64,000 nt of DNA from JAWLDA01 sp041686855 (lineage in GTDB: Bacteria; Bacillota; Limnochordia; DTU080; RSA5), in the NCBI GenBank assembly GCA_041686855.1, contig JAWLDA010000013.1, positions 57,863 through 121,862 of the forward strand, written 5' to 3'. The notes under the pieces are model-generated. The model saw only the letters and a program-made list of their open reading frames with translations. It did no database searches and was not told the DNA's origin. Positions 25,065-33,070 of the stretch are shown here, piece by piece (the stretch's first letter is position 1; each line of letters begins with the position of its first letter). A program made the translations under genes and the position numbers.

Positions 25065-26203
25065 GGTCTAACCGAGGTGATCCGAGGAAAGCGCGCGGGC
25101 ATCGACTCCCAACTATCTCCGCGGTCAAGGGAGTAGAAGAGCTCTCCTGAGCTCGTACCGAAGTAGAGACCGTAAGGATCTAGGGAATCGACGGCCATAC
25201 CATCCCGAAGGACGTTGACGTAGCTTGTCGATCCTTTGTAATCCCCCTTGACGGGGTGCCAACTCTCACCTCGATCGATGGAGCGAAAGACAACCGGTGT
25301 GCCGCCGCGGGCGACGCGGTGCTCACTGCTGGTGAGCGGGAAGAGGTAGAGGTCGCCTGTGTGCGACATACTAATCGGAAACCCAAAACGTTCATCGCCC
25401 TCGGTACCCAGCCCCTCCTCGATCCGAAACCAACTCTCGCCGCCGTCCAACGACTTATTGACGGAGCCGTGGTCCTGCATGTACAAGACGTCGGGATCGT
25501 CGGGGTCGAGGACCATTTTATGTACGCAGCAGCCAATGTTCTCATCCCGCGGTTTGCCGGTGGGGACGGGCATGATCCCCTCGTTGCACACCCGCCACGT
25601 CTCTCCCCCGTCGTCGGTGCGGAAGACTCCTACGGCGGACATGGCAACCCAAATTCGGTTGGGGTTTGTCGGATGAACAATGATGGTGTGCAGCCCCATA
25701 CCGCCGGCGCCTGGACCCCAGTGCGGTCTGGTGGGGTGATTGGTGAGACCCTCTAACTCTTCCCAGGTCATACCGCGATCGTGACTCACAAAGAGCGCCG
25801 CCTCCTCAGTGCCGGCGTACACCGTGTTGGGCTGCATGGGAGCGCCAGGGGCCAAGTGCCATATTCGATTGAGGGAATAGAGCATGTTGTGTGGGTTTTG
25901 GGTCTCATTGCTCACCCATTGGAAGGTCTCATAGTCGAACACGCGAGGCTTGGGGAACGAGGGGCCGGCCTCAACTGGTTGCCACTTTCGGCCGAAGTCG
26001 TCGGTGTAGTGAAGTGTCACGCCGCCGCTGCGATGGTGTGTGCCGGCCAAAATACGATTTCCGTCTCGGCTGTCGCCGAGAATGCTGTACACTTCCCATC
26101 CGGGTAAGTGTGGTCCGTCGATCGACCACGCCTTGCGGTCCTCGCTTGTGCAGATAAAGGCGCCATTCGTTGTCGCGACCAACAGCGCGATTTTTGTCCC
26201 CAT
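25046..26203 (-). CDS. Asp-box (BNR) beta-propeller protein, sialidase-like fold
   Basis: A 385-residue paralogous propeller, first of the coupled run. It has at least five Asp-boxes: SHDRGMTW, TDDGGETW, SLDGGESW, SIDRGESW and SLDRGDSW. It shares the ends of the neighbour: ATTNGAFICTSED at the start, and DPYGLYFGTSSGELFYS followed by FPRITSV at the end, matching QPYGIYVGTTAGEVFLS and FARITFV. The ATG at 26203 has a GGAAGGTGG site upstream; an ATG 15 bases earlier lies within that site. It overlaps the next propeller gene. No signal peptide. Many such genes are labelled exo-alpha-sialidase without evidence for that activity. Confidence 0.82.
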   Translation of the reverse strand: MGTKIALLVATTNGAFICTSEDRKAWSIDGPHLPGWEVYSILGDSRDGNRILAGTHHRSGGVTLHYTDDFGRKWQPVEAGPSFPKPRVFDYETFQWVSNETQNPHNMLYSLNRIWHLAPGAPMQPNTVYAGTEEAALFVSHDRGMTWEELEGLTNHPTRPHWGPGAGGMGLHTIIVHPTNPNRIWVAMSAVGVFRTDDGGETWRVCNEGIMPVPTGKPRDENIGCCVHKMVLDPDDPDVLYMQDHGSVNKSLDGGESWFRIEEGLGTEGDERFGFPISMSHTGDLYLFPLTSSEHRVARGGTPVVFRSIDRGESWHPVKGDYKGSTSYVNVLRDGMAVDSLDPYGLYFGTSSGELFYSLDRGDSWESMPARFPRITSVRPWVLTH

Positions 26204-26283
26204 GAGACCACCTTCCATTGTTAACCAATCTAATGTGCGATAACAGTTCGGTTCGCAAGGCGTGTCTCCCTTTGTACTCTCTG

Positions 26284-27090
26284 TTATAGCTTCTCCGGGC
26301 GTTGCGCGACGACAAAAGGATAACGGTAGGCGTCTTCGGCTGCTTCGGGGGTGATGCTGTCCGCTGCAACCACTTCGTGGTAAAGGAGGCCCGCCTGTCG
26401 GAGCTCGTCTGCTATCTCTGCGCGTGAATGCAGGTGGAAAAAGAGCGGCTCTTCAAGGACGGCGTCGGAGGGATCCCAAACGAGGATGTCACCCTCTTCC
26501 CAGCCCGCTGCGCGCTCGAGCTCGGCAAATGCGTCTGGGCCATCATTGGCGTCAACGGCGGGTTCGGGTTCGTCCGGATCCAACAGGTCTGCCGCGGCGG
26601 AGCGATCGGTGAACGACGCGACCATGAAGCCTCCCGGTTTGAGCACTCTGTGGACCTCGGCCAAAAGGGCGATCCGGGCCGTGGTATCGGGGATGTGGGA
26701 GAAGAGTTGGGCGAAAGCAGTAACCAAAGAGAACGAGCGATCAGGAAGTGGGAGTCTCAAGGGGTCTTCCATCCAGACCCACGTAATGGGAGTGTGAGTG
26801 GAGGCGGACCGGCGTGCCGACTCCACGCGCTTTGCGGCCTGCAGCATACCCATAGAGATGTCAGCGCCCGTCACGTCGTAGCCGAGGTTGGCGAGAGCAA
26901 ACGACTCCCTGCCGGCGCCGCATCCGAGCGTTAAGACCTTGCCTGGTTTCGGTGAAACACGCTCGATGACGGCACGCTCTTCCGCGAGGAGGCCCCCGGT
27001 GACCTGACGGGAGTAGGCGTCGATCTCTAAGGGATTCTCGTAGCGGAGGCGCAGTTCGTCAAAGAGCCAAAGACGTTGGGGCTGGGTCAT
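26284..27090 (-). CDS. Class I SAM-dependent methyltransferase
   Basis: A 268-residue Rossmann-fold methyltransferase. GKVLTLGCGAGRESFALANLGYDVTGADIS contains motif I (LGCGAGRES) and the acidic residue after strand 2; PLPDRSFSLVTAFAQLFSHI and EVHRVLKPGGFMVASF are motifs for the central strands. The acceptor is unknown. ATG start with AGGAGAT 11 bases upstream. It lies 80 bp upstream of the propeller operon on the same strand, with no terminator seen between them, so co-transcription is possible. Confidence 0.87.
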   Translation of the reverse strand: MTQPQRLWLFDELRLRYENPLEIDAYSRQVTGGLLAEERAVIERVSPKPGKVLTLGCGAGRESFALANLGYDVTGADISMGMLQAAKRVESARRSASTHTPITWVWMEDPLRLPLPDRSFSLVTAFAQLFSHIPDTTARIALLAEVHRVLKPGGFMVASFTDRSAAADLLDPDEPEPAVDANDGPDAFAELERAAGWEEGDILVWDPSDAVLEEPLFFHLHSRAEIADELRQAGLLYHEVVAADSITPEAAEDAYRYPFVVAQRPEKL

Positions 27091-27199
27091 GGCGGGTGTG
27101 ATCTCCTCACAAGTAAATTTTTGGGCGTGTATCGGGCAGGAGAACGATGGCGCCTATCCGAATCGGCATGGCAAACGCACGGTCATAGGGGAATCGTGG

Positions 27200-28381
27200 A
27201 TGGGTACCATTTACGAGCTTTTTGGCGTGGAACCTCTTATCAATGCGAGCGGCACGAAAACTAGTTTTGGTGGCTCCCTGATGGCGCCGGAAGCGGTCGA
27301 AGCTGCGGCCGAGGCGGCGCTCTACTCCGTAGACATTGCGGAGCTGCAGGCTGCGGCGTCGCGGCTCATCGCGAGGGTGACCGGTGCAGAAGCAGGTTAC
27401 GTGAGCAGTGGCGCGGCTGCCGGCCTCACGTTGGCGGCGGCGGCGTGTATGACGGGGAGTGATCCGGCCAAGATCGATCGGCTGCCCGATACTGCGGGGA
27501 TGCGTGACGAGATCGTGATGCTGAGGGGCCAACGTAACGCGTACGACCACGCATTACGTGCCGCGGGCGCCCGGATCACCGACGTCGGTCTCAACGATCG
27601 CTACGTCTCAGCGGGTGTGCGGGGCGTCGATCCGTGGGAGATTGACGCGGCGATCACCGATCGGACGGCGGCCGTGGCGTTCGTCGGCGGCCATGAGGAG
27701 CTCATCACCCTCGAGTGTGTGGTTGAGACCGCTCACGCACGGGGTGTACCCGTCATTGTGGACGCGGCCGCTCAATTGCCGCCAGTGGAGAATCTCACCC
27801 GCTTCATTCGTCAAGGCGCTGACCTTGTCGTCTTTAGCGGCGGCAAAGCGCTCAGAGGGCCTCAGGCGACGGGCATTCTCTGCGGTCGAGCGGATTTGAT
27901 CCAGGCCGTGGCGCTCCATCACCTCGACTGGGACACGGACACTCGCTTGTGGGAGATGCCGGTAGAGTTTCGCCCGCCCAAGCCGACCGGCTTGCCGCAC
28001 CACGGCATCGGGCGAGGGTTCAAGGTGAGCAAAGAGAATCTCGTAGCTTTGTTGGTGGCGCTGAGACGGTTCGCAACAGGTGCGGTCACGGCGGAGCAAG
28101 CGGAGAAGGCGCCACTGGCCGACGCCATTGCGGTGTTCGCGAAAGGGTTGCCCGGCCTTCTAGTGAGTACAGTGCCGAAACGAGGGTATCCCACCGTGCA
28201 ACTGAAGCTCCGCTCGGTGGAGGAGGCCATCGCACTCTACCGGCACCTGTTTTACGGACGCCCCCGCGTCGCAGCCGACAGCAGTCGGATCGACGAAGGC
28301 GTTGTGCAGTTGAACACGGTGAGCATGAGACCTGGAGATGAGCTAAAGGTGATCGAAGCGTTAAAAGGATGGAGAGGCTGA
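27200..28381 (+). CDS. SelA/DgaE-like PLP-dependent enzyme (copy 1 of a tandem pair)
   Basis: A 393-residue fold-type I PLP enzyme of the SelA-like group, which includes selenocysteine synthase and D-glucosaminate-6-phosphate ammonia-lyase. VEPLINASGTKTSFGG opens the domain; VSSGAAAGLTLAAAACM binds the phosphate; PVIVDAAAQLPPVENL gives the PLP-contacting aspartate; and VVFSGGKALRGPQATG carries the PLP lysine. The frame is open upstream but the ATG at 27200 with AGGGGAA is preferred. It lies 1 bp from a clearly related second copy. Selenocysteine synthesis is unlikely, since there are two copies and no selB or tRNA-Sec in the window; an amino-sugar or amino-acid lyase is more likely. Confidence 0.82.
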   Translation: MGTIYELFGVEPLINASGTKTSFGGSLMAPEAVEAAAEAALYSVDIAELQAAASRLIARVTGAEAGYVSSGAAAGLTLAAAACMTGSDPAKIDRLPDTAGMRDEIVMLRGQRNAYDHALRAAGARITDVGLNDRYVSAGVRGVDPWEIDAAITDRTAAVAFVGGHEELITLECVVETAHARGVPVIVDAAAQLPPVENLTRFIRQGADLVVFSGGKALRGPQATGILCGRADLIQAVALHHLDWDTDTRLWEMPVEFRPPKPTGLPHHGIGRGFKVSKENLVALLVALRRFATGAVTAEQAEKAPLADAIAVFAKGLPGLLVSTVPKRGYPTVQLKLRSVEEAIALYRHLFYGRPRVAADSSRIDEGVVQLNTVSMRPGDELKVIEALKGWRG

Positions 28382-28382
28382 C

Positions 28383-29504
28383 GTGGGGGTGTACGAACGG
28401 CTTGGAGTGCGCCGCGTCATCAACGCCCGCGGCTCTGTCAGCTTGCTGGGCGGCACGCACATGCGAACGGAGGTGCGGGAAGCGATTGAGGAGGCGCGTC
28501 GGTATCACGTCTCCGTCGTCGAGCTGCAAGCTCGCATTCATGAGCGCTTAGCAGAGCTGACGCGCAATGAGGCAGCCGCCGTCACGAATGGGTGCGCTTC
28601 TGCGATCGCCTACGCCGTTTGGGCGTGCATGGTGCGCTCCGATCCGCGCGGTGTGTACCCCTTGCCCGATGCGGCCGAACTGCAGCGTCGGGAGATCATC
28701 GTACAGCGCTCTCAATACACCCCGTACATTGTCAACGTGAGACAGACAGGTGCGCAGATTGTGGAAGTGGGGGACATTCTTGGAACGAGCCCCGACGAAC
28801 TGCGCAGTGCAATCGGTACGGCGACGGCAGGCATCCTCTACTCGGCTGGGGATGTGTACGAGAAGCACGCTCTCCCCTTGGTGGAGGTGATCTCCATTGC
28901 GCAGGAGATGGGTGTTCCGGTGATTGTCGACGCGGCTGAGCTTCTTCCACCCCCACAGAATCTATGGCGCTTCACGCACATGGGAGCGGACGTAGTCGCC
29001 TTTAGCGGTGGAAAGGGGTTGCGCGGCCCACAGGACAGCGGGTTGCTCGTGGGCTGTCAAGCGCTCCTTGGTGTGGTTCACGAAATGCTGAGCCCGCGCC
29101 ACGGCATCGCGCGGTCGATGAAGTTGGCGAAAGAGGATATGGTGGGCTTACTGCGGGCGGTGGAGTGTATGCTAAGCGACGATCAAGAGGCGGAGACACA
29201 GGAGCTTTACGCACGCGCCCAGCGAATTTGCGCATCGGTTGCGGGACTCCCGGGAATCGAGACCTGGGTGGTTCCGACGGCGCGGTACGGTCAGCCGCTG
29301 CCACGGGCTGTCATTAGATTGGGGAAGGATGCTCGCATCGAGCGAGAGCGCCTCCTCCGAGAGCTTGCGGATCGTGAACCCAGTATCGAATTAGGTCGGA
29401 TGGACGAGGACCCGAGCGCGCTCTACGTAAATCCGTTTTACCTGACCCTCGAAGAAGAGTCGTGGGTACTCGAGGCGCTCATCAATACGTTAACAGGACG
29501 TTAA
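28383..29504 (+). CDS. SelA/DgaE-like PLP-dependent enzyme (copy 2 of a tandem pair)
   Basis: A 373-residue paralog of the preceding gene. It shares VRRVINARGSVSLLGGTHM, VTNGCASAIAYAVWACM, PVIVDAAELLPPPQNLWRF and VVAFSGGKGLRGPQDSG, again with the PLP lysine, so both copies should bind PLP. The GTG start follows a GGAGAGG site inside the end of copy 1. The two products may form a hetero-oligomer or act on different stereoisomers; the sequence cannot decide. A creatininase-family gene follows after 27 bp in the same run. Confidence 0.82.
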   Translation: MGVYERLGVRRVINARGSVSLLGGTHMRTEVREAIEEARRYHVSVVELQARIHERLAELTRNEAAAVTNGCASAIAYAVWACMVRSDPRGVYPLPDAAELQRREIIVQRSQYTPYIVNVRQTGAQIVEVGDILGTSPDELRSAIGTATAGILYSAGDVYEKHALPLVEVISIAQEMGVPVIVDAAELLPPPQNLWRFTHMGADVVAFSGGKGLRGPQDSGLLVGCQALLGVVHEMLSPRHGIARSMKLAKEDMVGLLRAVECMLSDDQEAETQELYARAQRICASVAGLPGIETWVVPTARYGQPLPRAVIRLGKDARIERERLLRELADREPSIELGRMDEDPSALYVNPFYLTLEEESWVLEALINTLTGR

Positions 29505-29531
29505 TCGGTCCATCGGTTGGAGGGAATGAGT

Positions 29532-30326
29532 ATGAGTCACGTTGAGACGAGGAAGATCCTCTATTGGCCCAACATGCGCCGTGAGCAGTTTGAGGCGGCA
29601 CGCCGGGACCGACCGGTCGTCGTGGTCCCGGTCGGCTCCATCGAGCAGCACGGTCCGCACTGCCCGGTCGACGTCGACATCAGCAACGCGCACGGCATCG
29701 TCGTGCGCGCGGCTGAGACAGTGACCGACTTTCCGTTTATCGTGGGACCTGAGATCTCGCTCGGATTCACCCACTACAATCAGGGATTTCCCGGAACGGT
29801 TACCCTTGGGCTCGAGACGTTTATTGCGGTCGTCGCCGACGTGTGCCGGAGCATCCATCGCAACGGTTTTGAGCGAATCGTCCTCGTCAATGGTCACGGG
29901 GGCAACCACCATCCCATGCGTTCGGCGGTCGTCAAAGTCGCGGAGGAGAACATCTACGCTCTGGCCCTCAGTCACTGGGAGCTGATGCGCGACGAGTTGG
30001 CGGCGTGGAGTGAGCGGGACAAGGGGTCGATCGGGCACGCCGGAGAATGGGAGACGTCGATTCAGCTCTATCTGCGGCCGGAGTTAGTCGATCGCTCCAA
30101 GCAGATCGCAGAGGATTGGGTGCCCTCTGTGGCTCCTGAGTTCTCGCACATCACCTTCCCCGAGAGGCAGCGTGAGACGCCAAACGGAGTGATGGGGGAT
30201 CCGACCGTCGCCTCCGCGCAAAAAGGAGAGCGTTACGTCACCAAGGCCGCGGAGCGCCTGGCGCAGTTGGCTCGGGCGTACCGCACCCAAGAGGTGCGAC
30301 ACTACCGTTGGTTTGAGCAGGATTAG
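29532..30326 (+). CDS. Creatininase-family amidohydrolase
   Basis: A 264-residue metal-dependent hydrolase. The family includes creatininase and enzymes that open cyclic amides. VVVVPVGSIEQHGPHCPVDVD holds the metal-binding Glu, His and Asp; LVNGHGGNHHPMRSAV and GHAGEWETSIQL provide the remaining sites. ATG 29532 is chosen because GGAGGG lies 7 bases before it, while ATG 29526 would be almost in contact. It completes the three-gene run with the SelA-like enzymes. Its stop overlaps the end of the convergent carboxylesterase-like gene by 4 bases. The natural substrate is unknown. Confidence 0.88.
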   Translation: MSHVETRKILYWPNMRREQFEAARRDRPVVVVPVGSIEQHGPHCPVDVDISNAHGIVVRAAETVTDFPFIVGPEISLGFTHYNQGFPGTVTLGLETFIAVVADVCRSIHRNGFERIVLVNGHGGNHHPMRSAVVKVAEENIYALALSHWELMRDELAAWSERDKGSIGHAGEWETSIQLYLRPELVDRSKQIAEDWVPSVAPEFSHITFPERQRETPNGVMGDPTVASAQKGERYVTKAAERLAQLARAYRTQEVRHYRWFEQD

Positions 30327-30958
30327 GCATCGGTTTGAGGGCTGAAACTCGCTAGCCATTCGGCGGCTCGCCGCACTTCCTCGCGGCTTAGCTCGTGCCC
30401 GCCGGCGTACCAATACAGACTCACGTTTGCCCCGGTAGACTCGAGGAGACGAACGAGGCGTTCCGTCTCCTTGGGAGCTACCAATGGATCCTGCCTACCC
30501 GCGCAAACGAGAATGGGGAGATCAGTAAGATCGGGCAACTCATCAGGGATGAGCGGTACCATCGGTTTAAACAGAATGGCGCCGCCCAACACGTTGGGAC
30601 GCAAGAGGAGCATGCCCCCGGCGATGTTGGCGCCGTTGGAGTATCCGACAGCGACGACGCCTGCGGTATCAAACGCGTAGGCCTTGGCCGCGTCCTGCAC
30701 AAAATCTGCCAACTCATGACTGCGAACGCGGACGTCTTCCTCGTCAAAGACGCCTTCGCGCAGCCGTCTAAAAAAGCGCGGCATTCCGTTCTCGAGCACT
30801 CGACCCCGAGGACTGAGAAGTCGGGCATCCGGATCGAGCGTTTCGCCGATCCCAAGGAGGTCCTCTTCGCTGCCTCCGGTCCCGTGAAGGAGCAGTAATG
30901 TCCTGCCCGACTCCTCTCGCTGAGGCGGAACGTGGCGGTGAATGAATTGTTCTAACAA
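30323..30958 (-). CDS. Carboxylesterase/phospholipase-family alpha/beta hydrolase
   Basis: A 211-residue small hydrolase of the carboxylesterase/phospholipase group (MhqD-like). TLLLLHGTGGSEEDLL forms the oxyanion loop, VVAVGYSNGANIAGGMLL has the nucleophile in G-Y-S-N-G, LVCAGRQDPLVAP carries the aspartate and YAGGHELSREEV the histidine, so the triad is complete. TTG start with AAGGGGA upstream. No signal peptide. The substrate is not known; relatives act on short esters or quinone adducts. It is followed upstream by a small uncharacterised gene on the same strand. Confidence 0.85.
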   Translation of the reverse strand: MLEQFIHRHVPPQREESGRTLLLLHGTGGSEEDLLGIGETLDPDARLLSPRGRVLENGMPRFFRRLREGVFDEEDVRVRSHELADFVQDAAKAYAFDTAGVVAVGYSNGANIAGGMLLLRPNVLGGAILFKPMVPLIPDELPDLTDLPILVCAGRQDPLVAPKETERLVRLLESTGANVSLYWYAGGHELSREEVRRAAEWLASFSPQTDA

Positions 30959-30972
30959 TCTAAACAGTCCCC

Positions 30973-31281
30973 TTAGAGCGATTGCTCAGGGTTGTGTAGC
31001 GGCGCTTCCGGCGCTTCGCTGACGGACATACGCCTTTGCCTAGCCTTCTTACGCAAGTGGTAAATGCGGGCGTCGCGTGCGATTTCGACCGCCTGAGCAT
31101 ACAACTCGTCGGCAGCGTCAAAGTAACCGGCGCTCTGCCACGCGTCTCCGGTCTTTAACAGGCTTTTTACCCTTTTACGATCGTCTTGCGGAACAAGGAG
31201 AATGAGTCGGGCGCGCAGTCGCCATGACCACGGAACCTGATGTGAGGCCCGACCCCGGCTCGTACTAGGAGGTTCGTCCAT
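30973..31281 (-). CDS. Small hypothetical protein, 102 residues
   Basis: I do not recognise this protein. Residues 25-85 are mostly helical and charged, with a TPR-like helix pair in LLKTGDAWQSAGYFDAADEL. Both ends are polar and poorly ordered. The ribosome site before the ATG is weak (GGGGTGAT). It is kept because it fills the space on the same strand before the hydrolase at a 14-bp distance and no better frame exists there. Confidence 0.5.
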   Translation of the reverse strand: MDEPPSTSRGRASHQVPWSWRLRARLILLVPQDDRKRVKSLLKTGDAWQSAGYFDAADELYAQAVEIARDARIYHLRKKARQRRMSVSEAPEAPLHNPEQSL

Positions 31282-31417
31282 AGACTTGCATCACCCCATC
31301 TATACATTTCTCGTATCACCTTTGTTTCCCTTTGCGAATTGGGAAATTTGGGATGGCATGCGCCAAACCGGAAAGACTCCTTAAAGATAGGTATTGCGCG
31401 TTAAGGGGCGTGTTCGC

Positions 31418-32113
31418 GTGCGAAAGTTGGAGCGGTTTGGCGCCGTGCTGCTCATTGTGGGACTGGCGCTCTTCAGCGTATCGGCATTGTTACATCCTTT
31501 GGAGTTTGATCCGAAAGACCCCAGCCATGACGTGGCACACGGGCATACAATGCTTTGGATTATGGATCACCTAGCACTTCTCGTGGCCACCCTTTTGGTG
31601 GCGCTGGGAGTTGCGCTCTTCCACGCCCGAGTCTCCTCTGGGCGCGGCGAACCCTGGTGGGCGCTAGCGGTGCCACCTGCGCTTGCCTCGTTCACCTTGT
31701 GGGTCACCCTTTTCGCCTTCGAGGCCTTGAGTTGGCCGGCGCTTGCAGAGCACATGCACCGCGTCGGAATGGTGGATCCCCAGGTGTGGATGGGTGAGGG
31801 CGCGGCCCCGACGGCCGTCCTCACCCGTCTATTGTGGACAGGAATTTTGGGGTTGGGTTATGTCGCCGTCGATCTCTTGGCCATTGCAATCCTTGCCTGG
31901 AGCCTCGCCGCCCGTCAAAAGGAGGCGACGCCGACGTGGTTTGGCTGGGTCGGTTTAGCTGCGGGGCTCCTTACCTTGGCTGCGACACCGGTGGCCTGGT
32001 TAGTTCCCCGTCTTGCCGTCTGGGTGATGCTGCCGGGCTCCGGATTGATAGGTGTGTGGCTTGTGGGTGTGGCGTGGCTGCTGTGGCGTGGGGTTGAAAA
32101 AGGGAACCGGTAA
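31418..32113 (+). CDS. Multi-pass membrane protein of unknown function
   Basis: A 231-residue hydrophobic protein with about six predicted membrane helices, starting at FGAVLLIVGLALFSVSALL. Between helices 1 and 2 is a polar stretch HPLEFDPKDPSHDVAHGHTMLW with three histidines that could bind metal or haem. Loops are short. GTG 31418 follows AAGGGG by 9 bases; a TTG eight codons earlier is less likely. No family is recognised. The gene is divergent from the small hypothetical gene across a 136-bp region that contains a TTTCCC-N10-GGGAAA inverted repeat. Confidence 0.7.
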   Translation: MRKLERFGAVLLIVGLALFSVSALLHPLEFDPKDPSHDVAHGHTMLWIMDHLALLVATLLVALGVALFHARVSSGRGEPWWALAVPPALASFTLWVTLFAFEALSWPALAEHMHRVGMVDPQVWMGEGAAPTAVLTRLLWTGILGLGYVAVDLLAIAILAWSLAARQKEATPTWFGWVGLAAGLLTLAATPVAWLVPRLAVWVMLPGSGLIGVWLVGVAWLLWRGVEKGNR

Positions 32114-32201
32114 GCTGTGGCAAATTCTCGGGGAGAGGAGATAACCGATTCTGGCTCCGATTAACCGGCGGAGACGGATCGAAAGGAGACGAAACAGACC
32201 A

Positions 32202-33026
32202 GTGAAAGTGGGATTACAGCTCGGTTTGATTCCGGGCTTTACAGTACCCGACAAGATTCGGTGGGCTGCTGATCACGGCGTTGAGGGCATCGAGATCAAC
32301 GCTCGCAGTTACGACCCCAGCGACTTGACACCCGTCCGCACCGCCTTTGAAAACTCAGCAGTTCCCGTCGTCAGCATTTGTGGGAACACGACCTTTGACT
32401 ATCTCGATCCCGATCCGGCCAAGCGCAAGGTGAGCATCGACGCGTCCAAGGCGTTCCTCCAACTTGCTGGTGACATTGGTGCCGTTGGGCAGATTGCTCC
32501 ACCCATCTTTGGTCCGCCGCGTCTGCCCGATCTGTCACCGCTCAAAGACGCCATCACACTTGAAAAAGAGCTCTTGGTCGTGCTCTGTGATGAGTTGGGC
32601 GCTCATGCCGAAGCGTGCAACACCTTGTTTATGTTGGAGCCGCTCAACCGCTACGAGCAGCACCTGTTAAGGCGGCAAAGTGACGGCGTCGAGATCATTG
32701 AGAAGGTCGGGCGCCCCGGAGTCTCGCTGATTAGTGACTTCTTCCACATGCACATCGAAGAGACGAGCACGCCGGAGACCATTATTAATGTTGGCAAGCA
32801 CATCGCCCATGTGCACTTGGCTGACAACACCCGGCTGGAGCCGGGGACCGGCGACATTGACTTTGTGGCTGGGTTTGCCGCGCTGGCCGAGGTCGGCTTT
32901 GAAGGGTACATGGTATACGAGTGTGGCGTTTCGAGCGGCGACCGGGAAGGCAATTTGATCAAGAGCCTCGAGTACGTGCGCGGATGCATCCGCGAAGCAC
33001 TCGCAGGCGCTTCGGCAAGCAACTAG
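32202..33026 (+). CDS. Sugar phosphate isomerase/epimerase-like TIM barrel
   Basis: A 274-residue protein of the xylose-isomerase-like (AP-endonuclease 2) superfamily. These TIM barrels interconvert sugars or hydroxy acids and bind a divalent metal. WAADHGVEGIEINARSYDP, LFMLEPLNRYEQHLL (metal Glu), LISDFFHMHIEE (Asp and His), HVHLADNTRLEPGTGDIDF (His) and GYMVYECGV (Glu) give a full metal site. GTG start with AAAGGAGA about 11 bases upstream. A strong terminator follows directly. The substrate is unknown; one of four such proteins in the window. Confidence 0.88.
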   Translation: MKVGLQLGLIPGFTVPDKIRWAADHGVEGIEINARSYDPSDLTPVRTAFENSAVPVVSICGNTTFDYLDPDPAKRKVSIDASKAFLQLAGDIGAVGQIAPPIFGPPRLPDLSPLKDAITLEKELLVVLCDELGAHAEACNTLFMLEPLNRYEQHLLRRQSDGVEIIEKVGRPGVSLISDFFHMHIEETSTPETIINVGKHIAHVHLADNTRLEPGTGDIDFVAGFAALAEVGFEGYMVYECGVSSGDREGNLIKSLEYVRGCIREALAGASASN

Positions 33027-33031
33027 GGACG

Positions 33032-33066
33032 AAAGACGCGGCTCAGGGAGCGAGCCGCGTCTTTTT
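33032..33066. terminator. Strong intrinsic terminator between convergent genes
   Basis: GACGCGGCTC (33035-33044) and GAGCCGCGTC (33052-33061) form a perfect 10-bp stem with a 7-base loop. TTTTT follows on the plus strand. On the minus strand the stem is followed by a shorter TTT. It separates the TIM-barrel gene from the convergent SDR gene. Confidence 0.92.
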
Positions 33067-33070
33067 ACGA

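Noticed and set aside
27200..29504. Selenocysteine synthase (SelA) assignment for the tandem PLP genes
   Set aside because: No selB, selD or tRNA-Sec nearby, and two divergent copies; the fold is shared with ammonia-lyases.
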